From Brevundimonas sp. PAMC22021 (lineage in GTDB: Bacteria; Pseudomonadota; Alphaproteobacteria; Caulobacterales; Caulobacteraceae): a stretch of DNA of 64,000 bases. Shown piece after piece: positions 34,803-44,316 of the stretch (its first letter is position 1; every line of letters begins with the position of its first letter). The position numbers and the translations under genes were made by a program. The notes under the pieces were generated by a model. It searched no databases. It had not been told where the DNA came from and saw only the letters and a program-made list of their open reading frames with translations. Location of the stretch: contig NZ_CP080376.1 of assembly GCF_019443405.1 (NCBI RefSeq), positions 1,736,001-1,800,000 of the forward strand, read 5' to 3'.

Positions 34803-36295
34803 GCGCCGAACTGTTGGAAACCTCCGCCGAGCCGATCGCCGCCGCCCTGCCCTATGGCTTCGCGCGTCGCAACGGCGTGATGATCGAGGAGGGTCCGGAC
34901 GGCGCCGTCTGCCTTCATCGCCGCTCGGCCCCGCTGTCGGTGCTGCTGGAGGTGCGGCGCCTGCGCGGCTCGGCGGTCCGCTACGAGGCGGTGGACGACG
35001 AACGGTTCGACGCCCTGCTGCGGGAACAGACCGGCGTCGCCGCCGGATCGGCCGCCGACATCGCCGCGAGCGAGGAAGACCTGGCGGCCCTGGCCGAGGA
35101 CGCCGCCGCCGTCGACGACCTGCTGGACAGCCGCGACGACGCGCCGGTCGTGCGCCTGATCAACGCCATCCTGCTGGAGGCCATTCGCGAGGGCGTGTCC
35201 GACATCCACATCGAGGCGGAGGAGCGGCGTCTGGTCGTGCGCTTCCGCATGGACGGGGTTCTGCGCGAGGTGCTGTCGCCGCCGCGTGCGCTGGCGCCGC
35301 TGCTGGTCAGCCGCATCAAGGTCATGGCCCGGCTCGACATCGCCGAGAAGCGCGTGCCCCACGATGGGCGCGTCACCCTGCGCATCGGCGGGCTGGATGT
35401 GGACGTGCGCGTCTCGACCCTGCCGACCCAGCATGGCGAACGGGTGGTGCTGCGTCTGCTGGATCGGGGGACCACCGGCCTGGACCTCACGCACCTGGGC
35501 ATGTCGGGGCGCGACCTGGAGGTGTTCGAGCGGATGATCCGCCGCCCGCACGGCATTATCCTGGTCACCGGTCCGACCGGCTCGGGCAAGACCACGACGC
35601 TGTATGCGGCCCTGACGCGGCTGAACGACCGCAAGCGCAACATCATGACTGTCGAGGACCCTGTCGAGTACGCGCTGGACGGCGTCGGCCAGATGCAGGT
35701 CAACAGCCGCATCGACCTGACCTTCGCTCGGGGCTTGCGCGCCATCCTGCGTCAGGACCCGGACGTCATCATGGTGGGCGAGATCCGCGACCATGAGACG
35801 GCCGAGGTCGCGGTGCGATCGTCCATGACCGGCCACCTGGTGCTGTCCACCCTGCACACCAACAGCGCGGTGGGCAGCGTGACGCGCCTGATCGACATGG
35901 GGGTGGAGCGTTATCTGCTGGCGCCGATGCTCACCGGCCTGATCGCCCAGCGGCTGGTGCGTCGCCTGTGCCCCGAATGCCGCCGCGAGGACGTGGCCAC
36001 GGCGGCTGACGCCAAGCTGACCAACGATGCGGTGCCCGTTGGCGCCCGCGTCTTTCGTCCGGTCGGCTGCCCGGTCTGCCGCCACGACGGCTACAAGGGG
36101 CGCGCGGCGCTGTACGAGGTGGTCGAGGCGGACGCCCGCATGCAGGCCATGGTCCACGACGGCCTGTCCGAGGCCGATCTTACCCGACACGCCCGCACGC
36201 TGGGTCCCTCCATCCTCGACGACGGCGTGGCCAAGGTCACACAGGGCCTGACCTCGGTCGAGGAGCTGGCCCGCGTGATCCACGAGGACGGCTGA
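34799..36295 (+). CDS. gspE: Type II secretion ATPase GspE
   Basis: The 498-residue hexameric ATPase drives pseudopilus assembly. The Walker A motif is GPTGSGKTTT at about residue 257. The Asp box is TVEDPVEYAL, Walker B is LRQDPDVIMVGEIRD, and the His box is TGHLVLSTLHTN. A tetracysteine zinc site follows (LCPECRR and VGCPVCRHDG). The N-terminal domain that binds GspL covers about residues 1-110. The gene ends one base before gspF. Confidence 0.95.
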   Translation: MSAELLETSAEPIAAALPYGFARRNGVMIEEGPDGAVCLHRRSAPLSVLLEVRRLRGSAVRYEAVDDERFDALLREQTGVAAGSAADIAASEEDLAALAEDAAAVDDLLDSRDDAPVVRLINAILLEAIREGVSDIHIEAEERRLVVRFRMDGVLREVLSPPRALAPLLVSRIKVMARLDIAEKRVPHDGRVTLRIGGLDVDVRVSTLPTQHGERVVLRLLDRGTTGLDLTHLGMSGRDLEVFERMIRRPHGIILVTGPTGSGKTTTLYAALTRLNDRKRNIMTVEDPVEYALDGVGQMQVNSRIDLTFARGLRAILRQDPDVIMVGEIRDHETAEVAVRSSMTGHLVLSTLHTNSAVGSVTRLIDMGVERYLLAPMLTGLIAQRLVRRLCPECRREDVATAADAKLTNDAVPVGARVFRPVGCPVCRHDGYKGRAALYEVVEADARMQAMVHDGLSEADLTRHARTLGPSILDDGVAKVTQGLTSVEELARVIHEDG

Positions 36296-36296
36296 G

Positions 36297-37523
36297 ATGG
36301 CGCTCTACGCCTATCAGGCCGTGGACGCCTCGGGTCGCGCCCTGAGCGGCACGGTGGAGGCCGGCAGCGACGTCGCCGCGCGCGGCATGGTGCGGGACCT
36401 CGGCCTGCTGCCGACCAAGGTGACGGCCCAGGCGCGCGCCGGCGAACGGACGGGCGGCCGAGCCTCCATCGGCCTGTTCCGCCGGCGCGTCTCGGCCAAG
36501 AGCCTGGCCGCCGCGACCCGCCAGCTGTCGACCATGATCAGCAGCGACATCCGCATCGAAGAAGCCATTCGCGTCGTCGGTCAGGAGCACGCGACCCAGG
36601 CCGTCGGGCCCGTTCTGATGGACGTCGCCGCCGCCATCGTCGAGGGCCACAGCCTGACGGCGGCGCTGGAGCGGCATCCGCGCACTTTTCCGGAGTTCTA
36701 TCGCGCCTCGGTCGCGGCCGGAGAACAGTCGGGCCGTCTGGCCGAGGTCCTGGCCCACCTGACCGAGTTCGTCGCCAACCGGGAGAAGACCGCCCGCAAG
36801 ATCCAGCTAGCGCTGCTCTATCCCGCCCTGCTGGCGGTGGTGTCGGGCCTGATGATCACCCTGCTGATGATCTACGTCGTGCCGGACATCGTGAAGGTGT
36901 TCGTCAATCGCGGCGCCGAGCTGCCTCTGCTGACGCGCGCGCTGATCGTGGTGTCCGGCGGCATCCAGACCTATGGCATCGCGGTCCTGATCGTGGCGGC
37001 CGTGGCCGGTCTGGCGCTGAACCGCTGGCTGGCCGTGCCGCATGTGGCGCTGAGGTTCGCACGGCTGCGGCTGACCACGCCGCCGCTGGCCGGGTTCGTG
37101 CGTCAGCTGAACGCCGGCCGCTTCGCCGGCAGCCTGGCCACCCTGGTGCGCAGCGACGTGCCGCTGGTGGAGGCGCTGAAGGCCTCGGCCGCGGTGACCC
37201 CCAACCTCTATGTCCGGGAACGCGCCCTGCATGTGGCGCAGCGCGTGCGCGAGGGGGCCTCCCTGCGCCGCGCCATGACCGAGGCCGACGTATTTCCGCG
37301 CCTGCTGCTGGCCGTCGTCGCCAGCGGCGAGCAGAGCGGCCGGCTGGGTCCGGGGCTCGAGCGCGCCGCCGCCGACCTGGAGCAGGAGCTGGAAGGTCTC
37401 GTCGCCGCCATCGTCGCCCTGGTCGAGCCGATGGTCCTGCTGGTCATGGGCGGACTGGTGCTGCTGATGGTGCTGGCGATCCTGCTGCCCATCGTCAACC
37501 TGAACAACCTGGCCGGTCTGTGA
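36297..37523 (+). CDS. gspF: Type II secretion inner-membrane platform protein GspF
   Basis: The 408-residue protein has two similar cytosolic helical domains (TRQLSTMISSDIRIEEAIRV; LNAGRFAGSLATLVRSDVPL). Three membrane helices lie near residues 176-200, 225-245 and 375-400, the last ending LLPIVNLNNLAGL. Family motifs are PEFYRASVAAGEQSGRLAE and LLAVVASGEQSGRLGPGLE. It anchors the pseudopilus assembly. It converges on gspN with 10 nt between the stops. Confidence 0.94.
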   Translation: MALYAYQAVDASGRALSGTVEAGSDVAARGMVRDLGLLPTKVTAQARAGERTGGRASIGLFRRRVSAKSLAAATRQLSTMISSDIRIEEAIRVVGQEHATQAVGPVLMDVAAAIVEGHSLTAALERHPRTFPEFYRASVAAGEQSGRLAEVLAHLTEFVANREKTARKIQLALLYPALLAVVSGLMITLLMIYVVPDIVKVFVNRGAELPLLTRALIVVSGGIQTYGIAVLIVAAVAGLALNRWLAVPHVALRFARLRLTTPPLAGFVRQLNAGRFAGSLATLVRSDVPLVEALKASAAVTPNLYVRERALHVAQRVREGASLRRAMTEADVFPRLLLAVVASGEQSGRLGPGLERAAADLEQELEGLVAAIVALVEPMVLLVMGGLVLLMVLAILLPIVNLNNLAGL

Positions 37524-37533
37524 CCCGAGCCGC

Positions 37534-38274
37534 CTACAGCCGGGTCTCCAGCGTCACCGGCGTGACGCCCGGCAGCAGGCCGGCCGCGCCCGGCTGGACC
37601 GACACGGTCACCGCGCCGTCGCGGGTCGCGCGGGCCGAGGCGATCGTCGCTCCGTCGGGCCCCGTCGCGGTGATCGCGGAGCCGTCGGCGCCGGAGGACA
37701 GGCTCGCCGACAGCGGCGGCGCGGGCTGGGCGGGGCCGCCGGCCTTCGGGGCGCACGTTCCGGCGCCGCTTTGCAGCCGCCCCTCGCCGCTCGTCCCTCC
37801 GCGCAGGGCGAGGTTCGTCGCCGACACCCGCAGATCGCCATCGCAGACGAACGGCAATTGCGGCGCAAGCGCATTGAGCAGCCGCATCGAGCCCGCGCCC
37901 TCAATGCGGCGGATCACCGCCCCGCTCGGGCGGACGGAGACGTCGCCGGCGATATCCGTGTCCGGTCCGCGCACGCCGACATCGGCCACGCCCGACAACG
38001 ACACAAGCGAGGACAACGGCCGCGTGCTCCACCCGGCGGCAAAGCCGGGCTCAAGCGCCGCCTCGCCCTTCCACACCGTGCCGACCACATCACGCTCGTC
38101 GCCCAGCGCGGCCTCGGCGGGCAAAAAGAGCAGCAGACCCGCCAGATACGCGCCGACGCCGGAGGCCAGCAGCACCAGTCGCCAGGGCGTGACCTTGACG
38201 TACAGGCGCTCGAACTGAAATGCGCCGTCGCCGCGCCGCCCATCGCCGTCACGAGGACGCCAAACCCGGAACAT
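37534..38274 (-). CDS. gspN: Type II secretion system protein GspN
   Basis: This 246-residue bitopic protein has a membrane helix at about residues 32-52 (WRLVLLASGVGAYLAGLLLF). A periplasmic beta-rich domain follows, with SLSGVADVGVRGPDTDIAGD and GAGSMRLLNALAPQLPF. This fits the T2SSN family, an accessory inner-membrane component found in some T2SS. It is the only minus-strand gene in the right half of the locus. Its 5' end overlaps the annotated gspJ 5' end on the other strand by 55 nt. The start at 38274 has AGAGG upstream. Confidence 0.8.
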   Translation of the reverse strand: MFRVWRPRDGDGRRGDGAFQFERLYVKVTPWRLVLLASGVGAYLAGLLLFLPAEAALGDERDVVGTVWKGEAALEPGFAAGWSTRPLSSLVSLSGVADVGVRGPDTDIAGDVSVRPSGAVIRRIEGAGSMRLLNALAPQLPFVCDGDLRVSATNLALRGGTSGEGRLQSGAGTCAPKAGGPAQPAPPLSASLSSGADGSAITATGPDGATIASARATRDGAVTVSVQPGAAGLLPGVTPVTLETRL

Positions 38275-38891
38275 GCCCTGCCTCTTCGCCCGCGATCGAG
38301 GCGGGGACTAAAGGCCGGATCGCGCGCGGGCGCAACGGCTTCACCCTGATCGAGGTGATCATCGCGCTGTCCCTGTTCGCCCTGATCGGGGTGGCGGGCT
38401 TCAGCATGCTGTCGGGCGTGCTGCAGACGCAGGAGCGGACGGACGGACGTTTGCGCCGGCTGTCCGACATCCAGCGTGCGGTGTTCGTGATCTCGGCCGA
38501 TCTGGATCAGGTCAGCGGCCGCATCGACGGCGACGGATCGAGCCTGACCTTCCAGAAGACAGATCTGTCCGGTCGACCGGTCGTGGTCCGTTACGCCCTG
38601 CGCGGGCCGGAGCTGTTTCGCACCGTCTCGGGTCCTCTGGGCGAGCGGGACCAGACCATTCTGAGCGGCGTGCAGTCGCTGAGCTGGACCTACCACCAGC
38701 GCGGCTTGGGATGGTCGCCCAGCCCCCCGCCGCCGCCGGCCCCGGTCGATCCCCTGGCGCTGCCGGGCTTCGTCCCGCCCCCGCCTCCGCCGCCGATTCA
38801 GGCGGTGGCCATGGACCTGCGGCTGCTGGGCGTCGATGGGCGCGAGGCGACGCTGAGGCGGGTGATCCGCACGCCGGAGCTGGCGCCGTGA
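38220..38891 (+). CDS. gspJ: Type II secretion minor pseudopilin GspJ
   Basis: The protein has the pseudopilin site RNG before FTLIEVIIALSLFALIGVAG, with Glu at +5. Typical GspJ features follow: LRRLSDIQRAVFVISADLDQ and GPLGERDQTILSGVQSLSW. A proline run (SPPPPPAP, then FVPPPPPPPI) is unusual for the family. The only in-frame ATG is at 38220, which would give a 40-residue leader and overlap gspN. An in-frame ATC at 38319 would give the normal leader MARGRNG. The true start is therefore uncertain. Its stop overlaps gspK by 4 nt. Confidence 0.82.
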   Translation: MRRRRAAHRRHEDAKPGTCPASSPAIEAGTKGRIARGRNGFTLIEVIIALSLFALIGVAGFSMLSGVLQTQERTDGRLRRLSDIQRAVFVISADLDQVSGRIDGDGSSLTFQKTDLSGRPVVVRYALRGPELFRTVSGPLGERDQTILSGVQSLSWTYHQRGLGWSPSPPPPPAPVDPLALPGFVPPPPPPPIQAVAMDLRLLGVDGREATLRRVIRTPELAP

Positions 38892-39736
38892 GGCGGCCGC
38901 TGTCGCAAGCCCGCGAGGGCATGATCCTGCTGAACGTCCTGGTCATCGTGGCCATCGCGGCGGCGGCGGTCGCGGTGATGATCGCGGCGCAGGACATCGA
39001 GGTGCAACGCACCATCCGCCTGCGCGATGCGTCGCAGGCCCAGGCCTACAGCCGGGCGGGCGAACTGTCGGCCGTGGTGGCCCTGCGTCGCGACGGCGTC
39101 TCCGCGCCGACGCTGGACGCCTACAGCGAGCCCTGGGCCGCGATCGCGCAGCGACCGATCGCCATCCCGAACGGCCGTTTCGCCCTCGCCGTGGTCGACG
39201 AGCAGGCGCGCTTCAACCTGAACAGCCTGAAGTCGGGCGACGCCATCGAAGCCTCGCGTTTCGCCCGCATCGCCCGCGAGCTGGGCGTGTCCCAGCCGGG
39301 CGTCGTCGCCATCGCCGGCGTGATCGCGGCCGTCGGTCCCCTGCAAGACGAAAGCCTGCTGCGCACGGCCGGTGTCGATCCCGCCGATCTGGAGCGCCTG
39401 CGCCCGTTCGTGGCCTTTCTGCCTGAAGACGCCGGCCTCAACCTGAACACCGCCTCCCCTGAACTGCTGCGCCTGCTCCTGGAAGACGCCGATGCGGTTC
39501 GCCGCCTGGTCGATCTGCGCAACAGCAAGGGCGCCCTTGCCGAGGCCGACCTGGCGACGCTGGGGCTGCAGAATGTCGGCGGGCTGACCTCCAGCCATTT
39601 CGCCGTCGTCACCGACGTGCGGGTCGGCGACGTGGAGCAGCGGGTGCAAAGCCGCCTGGCGCGAACCATCACTCCGGAGCAGGTGACGGTGTCCGTGTCC
39701 TCGCGCCGGCGCATCGACGCGGGCAGCGGCGCCTAA
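38888..39736 (+). CDS. gspK: Type II secretion minor pseudopilin GspK
   Basis: This 282-residue protein starts with GTG, overlapping the gspJ stop (GTGA). The leader VRRPLSQAREG precedes MILLNVLVIVAIAAAAVAVM, and position +5 is not Glu, as expected for GspK. The globular part has FNLNSLKSGDAIEASRFARI and LNLNTASPELLRLLLED, matching the SAM-like domain inserted in GspK. GspK caps the pseudopilus tip. It is the last T2SS gene here. Confidence 0.9.
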   Translation: MRRPLSQAREGMILLNVLVIVAIAAAAVAVMIAAQDIEVQRTIRLRDASQAQAYSRAGELSAVVALRRDGVSAPTLDAYSEPWAAIAQRPIAIPNGRFALAVVDEQARFNLNSLKSGDAIEASRFARIARELGVSQPGVVAIAGVIAAVGPLQDESLLRTAGVDPADLERLRPFVAFLPEDAGLNLNTASPELLRLLLEDADAVRRLVDLRNSKGALAEADLATLGLQNVGGLTSSHFAVVTDVRVGDVEQRVQSRLARTITPEQVTVSVSSRRRIDAGSGA

Positions 39737-39926
39737 GGCCCATTCGCCTCCGCTCGCGGCCCCGACCGCCCGCTCCTGTCGCAAAGCTGTCCAGCGACAT
39801 TCGCAGAAGCTCAACTTTGCCGTTGTGGTCGCGTCACGCTGGCGTGGTCTTGGCTCCGCCCCGGGGGCGGGCTGATCGCACGATGATTCATGCGCCGCTG
39901 TTCATTGATCCAAGCGGAGAGCCAAC
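39737..39926. other. Intergenic region upstream of a TonB receptor gene
   Basis: These 190 nt hold no gene. CCGCCCC and GGGGCGG around a central G (39856-39870) form a short GC hairpin 57 nt before the receptor start, without a T-tract. GGAGAG precedes the start codon. No other signal is convincing. Confidence 0.5.
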
Positions 39927-42731
39927 ATGTCCGATCCTGCCGTCGTCACCCGCCCGTCTCGCCGTCTTCGTTCGGCGCGCCTGATGTCCACCGCCGCCGC
40001 AGCCGCCATCTTGGCCGCGCCCGCCTGCGTCCTGGCCCAGGAGGCGCCGACCACCGAACTGGACGAGATCGTCGTCACCGGCTCTTTCGCCCAGAGCCTG
40101 GAAGATGCGCTGAACATCAAGCGTCGCGCCGCCTCGATCTCGGACGCGGTGTCGGCCTCCGACATCGGCAACTTTCCCGCCGTCAATGTGGCCGAAGCTC
40201 TGCAGCGGGTGCCGGGCGTGTCCATCTCTCGCGAGGCGGGCGAAGGCCAGTTCGTCTCGGTCCGTGGCCTGGGTCCAAACTTCCAGTCGGTGACGCTGAA
40301 CGGCGCGCCGATCGCCTACAATGAGAACGTCCGCAACTCGGACCAGAGCGGCCGTCAGTTCCAGTTCCGCGTCATCCCGGCCGACCTGATCTCGGCCATC
40401 GTGGTCACCAAGGCGCCCACCGCCGATCTGATCGACGGCGGCATCGGCTCCAACATCGACATCCGCACCGCCGACGCGCTGGAAACCGAGCCGTTCCTGA
40501 CCGCCCGCCTCTACACCCACTATGAGAACCGCACCGAGGAGCACACGCCGAACGGCTCGATCTCCGGCGGCTGGCGCAACGCCGACCGGACCTTGGGCGT
40601 CATCGCCGGCCTGTCGCTGGCCACGCGCGACGTGCAGTTCGATCGCGTGCAGACCACGGGCTACACCAACCGCGTCATCGCCGGCGCCACCGTCGCCGTG
40701 CCGAACGAAATCCAGCTGACCCTCGAGCGCGAAGAGCGCGAGCGCGTCAGCGCCATGGCCGGGCTGTCGTGGAAGCCGACCGACGCCCTGGCCGCGCGTG
40801 TGGACGTGCTCTATTCGCGCTTCAACAACATCATCGACGAGGACCGGATCAGCTTCGGGCTCGGCGGCCGATCGGATTTCGCGGCCCGGCTGGCGCCCGG
40901 CAGCGCCCGCGTGGTGGACGGCGTCCTCTACGCTGGCCAGATCAACGGCGGCCGCATCGACCGCAACGCCGAATATTCGGAACAACAACACGAGAACCTG
41001 TCGATCCAGGCCCAGGTCGACTGGGATGTCGCCGGCTGGACCATCACGCCGTCGCTCAGCTACTCGGAAGCCATCTCCGAACTGCCGGTGCCGCTGCAGC
41101 GCATCTCGGGCGGAACGGCCGAGAACCCGGCCGGCCTGACCTACAGCTACGACTTCGGCGCCGACCCCGTCGGCAACCGTCGGTACACCTCCGTCCTGAC
41201 CAACCTGGACTTCGGCAACCCGGCCTCGACCACCGTCAGCGCCTACCGGACGCGTCCGATCAACTCGGAAGACGACGACACCACGGCCCTGCTGAACATC
41301 GGTCGCGACCTGGACATGGACTTCGGCGGCCTGAGCTTCGCCTCGGTTCAGTTCGGCGGCCAGTACACCGACCGTTCGCGCGACTATCAGCGCCGCGACC
41401 GCGTCCTGACGCTGCGTCCGGGACTGAACGTCAACACGCCGGAGTTCCTCAACGAACAGCTGCCCACGAACGCCTTCGACCAGTCGATCCGCAACCTCTA
41501 CAATATGGGGCTGACCTATAATCGCGACCTGTTCGGCCGCTCCTACATCATTCCGAACGAGTCCGACGACACCAATGCGCAGTCGGAAGACCTGGTCGCG
41601 ACCGGCGCCGACCTGCAGCAGTCCTACGGCGTCGACGAAGAGATCACCGCCCTGTACGGCCGCGCCGACTTCTCGGCCGATCTCGGATCGATGCCGCTGG
41701 ACGCCAACCTCGGCCTGCGCTGGGTCTCCACCGAGACTTTGGTCAGGGGCACGCTGCTGACCGCCGGCCGCAACGCCGCCGGCGCGGTGACCACCGTGGT
41801 CAATCCCCAGACCTTTGAAGGCTCCTACGAGGAGTTCCTGCCCAGCCTGAACCTGAACCTGGAACTGCGCGACAGCCTGCTGCTGCGGGTCGGCGCGTCG
41901 CGCACCCTGACCCGTCCGTCTCTGGCCGACCTGCGCACCGCCGTGGTGCCGAACAGCTCGCTGATCACCCAGGTGTTCCTGAACGGCCAGACGGCGCTGG
42001 ACGCCGCGGCCCCCAGCGTCAAGGTCGGCGTCGGCGGCAATCCGGAACTGAGCCCCTACACCTCGGTCAACTACGACGCCTCGCTGGAGTGGTATTTCGA
42101 CGACTTCGGCGCCCTGTACGGCGCGGTGTTCAAGAAGGACATCTCCAACTTCATCGGCGGCGTCGCCCGCAGCGAACAGATCTTGTTCGCCACCCAGGCC
42201 GGCCAGACCCTGACCGCGGACCTGCTGATCACCCGTCCGCAGAACATCGGCGACGCGTCGGTCGAAGGCATCGAGTTCGGCGGATCCTACAAGGTGGACT
42301 GGGGCCTCGGCATCGCCGCCAGCGCCACCTTCACGGACTCCGAAGCCGAGGTTGAAGCCACACCGGGCAACCTCATCAACGCCGGTCTGCAAGGGGTGTC
42401 GGACACCAGCTTCTCGTTCAGCCCCTTCTTCGAGCATGGACCGTTCGAGGTGCACTTCAGCTACACCTATCGCTCCGACTTCACCGCCAACGGCAACATC
42501 ACGCCGGGCTCCAACGCCGTGATCGACGAGAACTCGGCGATCGTCGCCGACGGCTTCGGCACGCTCGACTTCGGCGCCTCGTGGCAGGTCAACGACACCT
42601 TCCAGATCTTCGCGGAAGGCACCAACATCACCGATGAGCGCCAGGCAGTGTACCAGGGCAGCGAAATCCGTCCCTTCCAGGTCCAGGAATACGGCCGCAG
42701 CTTCAACCTGGGCCTGCGCGCGACCTTCTAG
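39927..42731 (+). CDS. TonB-dependent receptor, Caulobacter/Xanthomonas type
   Basis: This 934-residue receptor has a long signal peptide (residues 1-37, cleavage near CVLAQ) and a TonB-box-like LDEIVVTGSFAQSLEDAL. The plug has IGNFPAVNVAEALQRVPGVS and FVSVRGLGPNFQSVTLNG, patterns of the TIGR01782 group that often import plant or sugar-derived oligomers. The barrel ends SFNLGLRATF. Putative ligand loops are unremarkable. No hydrolase or regulator is co-directed next to it, so the substrate is open. A strong terminator follows. Confidence 0.92.
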   Translation: MSDPAVVTRPSRRLRSARLMSTAAAAAILAAPACVLAQEAPTTELDEIVVTGSFAQSLEDALNIKRRAASISDAVSASDIGNFPAVNVAEALQRVPGVSISREAGEGQFVSVRGLGPNFQSVTLNGAPIAYNENVRNSDQSGRQFQFRVIPADLISAIVVTKAPTADLIDGGIGSNIDIRTADALETEPFLTARLYTHYENRTEEHTPNGSISGGWRNADRTLGVIAGLSLATRDVQFDRVQTTGYTNRVIAGATVAVPNEIQLTLEREERERVSAMAGLSWKPTDALAARVDVLYSRFNNIIDEDRISFGLGGRSDFAARLAPGSARVVDGVLYAGQINGGRIDRNAEYSEQQHENLSIQAQVDWDVAGWTITPSLSYSEAISELPVPLQRISGGTAENPAGLTYSYDFGADPVGNRRYTSVLTNLDFGNPASTTVSAYRTRPINSEDDDTTALLNIGRDLDMDFGGLSFASVQFGGQYTDRSRDYQRRDRVLTLRPGLNVNTPEFLNEQLPTNAFDQSIRNLYNMGLTYNRDLFGRSYIIPNESDDTNAQSEDLVATGADLQQSYGVDEEITALYGRADFSADLGSMPLDANLGLRWVSTETLVRGTLLTAGRNAAGAVTTVVNPQTFEGSYEEFLPSLNLNLELRDSLLLRVGASRTLTRPSLADLRTAVVPNSSLITQVFLNGQTALDAAAPSVKVGVGGNPELSPYTSVNYDASLEWYFDDFGALYGAVFKKDISNFIGGVARSEQILFATQAGQTLTADLLITRPQNIGDASVEGIEFGGSYKVDWGLGIAASATFTDSEAEVEATPGNLINAGLQGVSDTSFSFSPFFEHGPFEVHFSYTYRSDFTANGNITPGSNAVIDENSAIVADGFGTLDFGASWQVNDTFQIFAEGTNITDERQAVYQGSEIRPFQVQEYGRSFNLGLRATF

Positions 42732-42753
42732 GACGGGCGACGCCAGAACGACA

Positions 42754-42791
42754 AAGGCCCCCTTCCGATGGCGGAAGGGGGCCTTCTTCTT
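42754..42791. terminator. Bidirectional intrinsic terminator
   Basis: AAGGCCCCCTTCCG (42754-42767), a 4-nt loop and CGGAAGGGGGCCTT (42772-42785) make a perfect 14-bp stem followed by CTTCTT. It ends the TonB receptor transcript and probably also the converging PHP gene. Confidence 0.85.
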
Positions 42792-42816
42792 ACCCGTTGC
42801 TTGCAGCGAGGCCGCG

Positions 42817-44217
42817 TCAGCGCGGCTCCACGAACAGCGGATTGCTGTAGAACCACAGATCCGACCACGGGTCCTCGCCCGCCGGATCGGCCGCAGGCTC
42901 CAGTTCATCCCCGCTGGTGCCGCGCACCCGCAGGTAAACAGGCCCAAGCGGTGCGGGCATTTGCCAGCGCACGGTCAACACTTCGCCCTCCCGCGACCAG
43001 TCCGAGGGGGTGAAACGCTGGGCGACACGCGCGGTTGGATTGCCGTCTGCGGTGCGGTCCTTGGCCGGCCCGGTCACCTCCCCGACGATCAGGTCGATGC
43101 GCTTGACCTCGGGCGTACGGCCTCCGGCATTGGCCCCAGCCGGATCGCGAAGGCGGATGGTGACGTTCACCGGCTCGCCCGACCCCACCAGGGTCTCGCC
43201 CGATGCGACCGTCCGCCCGCCGCTCGAGGCCGTCACGTCCAGTTCGGAGATGAGGTCCCCGGTGACGACGAACACACGCCCGGCCCTTAAGCCCTCCAGG
43301 ATGGCGTCCGGGTCGCGCGTCGCCTTTACATAGGTCTTGGAATATTCCCCAGGCCAGAAGTCGTCGCCGCCCTCGCTCCAGTGGCGGTGGGAATCGGACG
43401 TGGCCGTGATCCACCACCGCCGGCCTTCGCCAAGCAGAGCGTCCCAGACGCCGCCGACCGTCGCCGTCATCTGGTCGAAACCGCCCATGGTCGGGGAGCG
43501 ACGATAGATGCCGCGTTCGCCGTCCGGTTTCAGGCTCGTCGCCTGGTGCCCCGGCGCGCCTTCCATGCCGATGATCACGCGCGGCGCCGCGTCATGCCAG
43601 TCGCGCAGAGATCCCGCATCATGCTCGCCCCAGACGCCGACGCCGGTCGCCGAGCGCGACGGGTGATTGGCGATCACGACCGGTCGGGGCGACATGCCGT
43701 CCATCTCGCGCAACGCCTCCAGCATCACCGCGCGGGTGTCGCGGGCGGGGTTCGCCGGCCAGGGCTCGCGCGTGCCGTAGGACGCCTCGATGCGGCGCAG
43801 CATCTCGCGCTCGCCGTCATGCATGGGGATGATCAAACTGGAGTGTTCGCTGCCCGGCGTGTCGAACTCCATGCCGTAGAACTGGATCACGCCCGGGGTC
43901 GTGCGGCGCGACTCCAGAAGTTCCGGATAGGCCAGCTCATAGTTCATGACGGAGTGGCGCGGTCCGCCGTGATCGGTCGACACCATCCAGGCCAGGCCGT
44001 AGCGCCCGGCCGCCTCGCCGTTCTGGATGATGGTGTGCGGCCCATCGCCACCCAGCGTCGGAACCGGCGGCGCGTCGGGATCGGCGGGGTCCGGCTTGTA
44101 GGTGGCGCTGAACCGGCTGTGAACGTGGTGGTCGCCCGCCAGCCACTCCGCCTGGCCCGTGACATCCGCCCCCCCGGCGAGGCCAATGACGAGCGCCGCC
44201 GTCGAGATAAGCGTCAT
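42817..44217 (-). CDS. Exported PHP-domain phosphoesterase-like protein
   Basis: The 466-residue protein has a hydrophobic leader (LISTAALVIGLAGGADVTGQ), suggesting export. PHP metal-site motifs are present: GDHHVHSRFS, WMVSTDHGGPRHS, MEFDTPGSEHSSL, VIANHPSRS and the late TSDSHRHW. The C-terminal 120 residues form a beta-sandwich with WQMPAPLGPVYLRVRG. PHP domains hydrolyse phosphoesters, but exported members are poorly characterised. The start at 44217 is preferred over 44229 because GGAG lies 7 nt before it. It lies 99 nt downstream of the LuxR-type gene on the same strand. Confidence 0.75.
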   Translation of the reverse strand: MTLISTAALVIGLAGGADVTGQAEWLAGDHHVHSRFSATYKPDPADPDAPPVPTLGGDGPHTIIQNGEAAGRYGLAWMVSTDHGGPRHSVMNYELAYPELLESRRTTPGVIQFYGMEFDTPGSEHSSLIIPMHDGEREMLRRIEASYGTREPWPANPARDTRAVMLEALREMDGMSPRPVVIANHPSRSATGVGVWGEHDAGSLRDWHDAAPRVIIGMEGAPGHQATSLKPDGERGIYRRSPTMGGFDQMTATVGGVWDALLGEGRRWWITATSDSHRHWSEGGDDFWPGEYSKTYVKATRDPDAILEGLRAGRVFVVTGDLISELDVTASSGGRTVASGETLVGSGEPVNVTIRLRDPAGANAGGRTPEVKRIDLIVGEVTGPAKDRTADGNPTARVAQRFTPSDWSREGEVLTVRWQMPAPLGPVYLRVRGTSGDELEPAADPAGEDPWSDLWFYSNPLFVEPR

Positions 44218-44316
44218 GCAAGTCTCCATTGCTGCATGACAGCGGTGTTAGCCCAGCTCCATGACGGCTTGGCGTCAGAGGCCCAGTCGGCCCGAGCGTT
44301 CCTGGAGCATGCCGCC

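Noticed and set aside
39888-42947. Very long minus-strand open frame of 1019 codons
   Set aside because: It is antisense to the TonB receptor at 39927-42731 and shows no family motifs, signal peptide or ribosome-binding site. GC-rich DNA gives such shadow frames.
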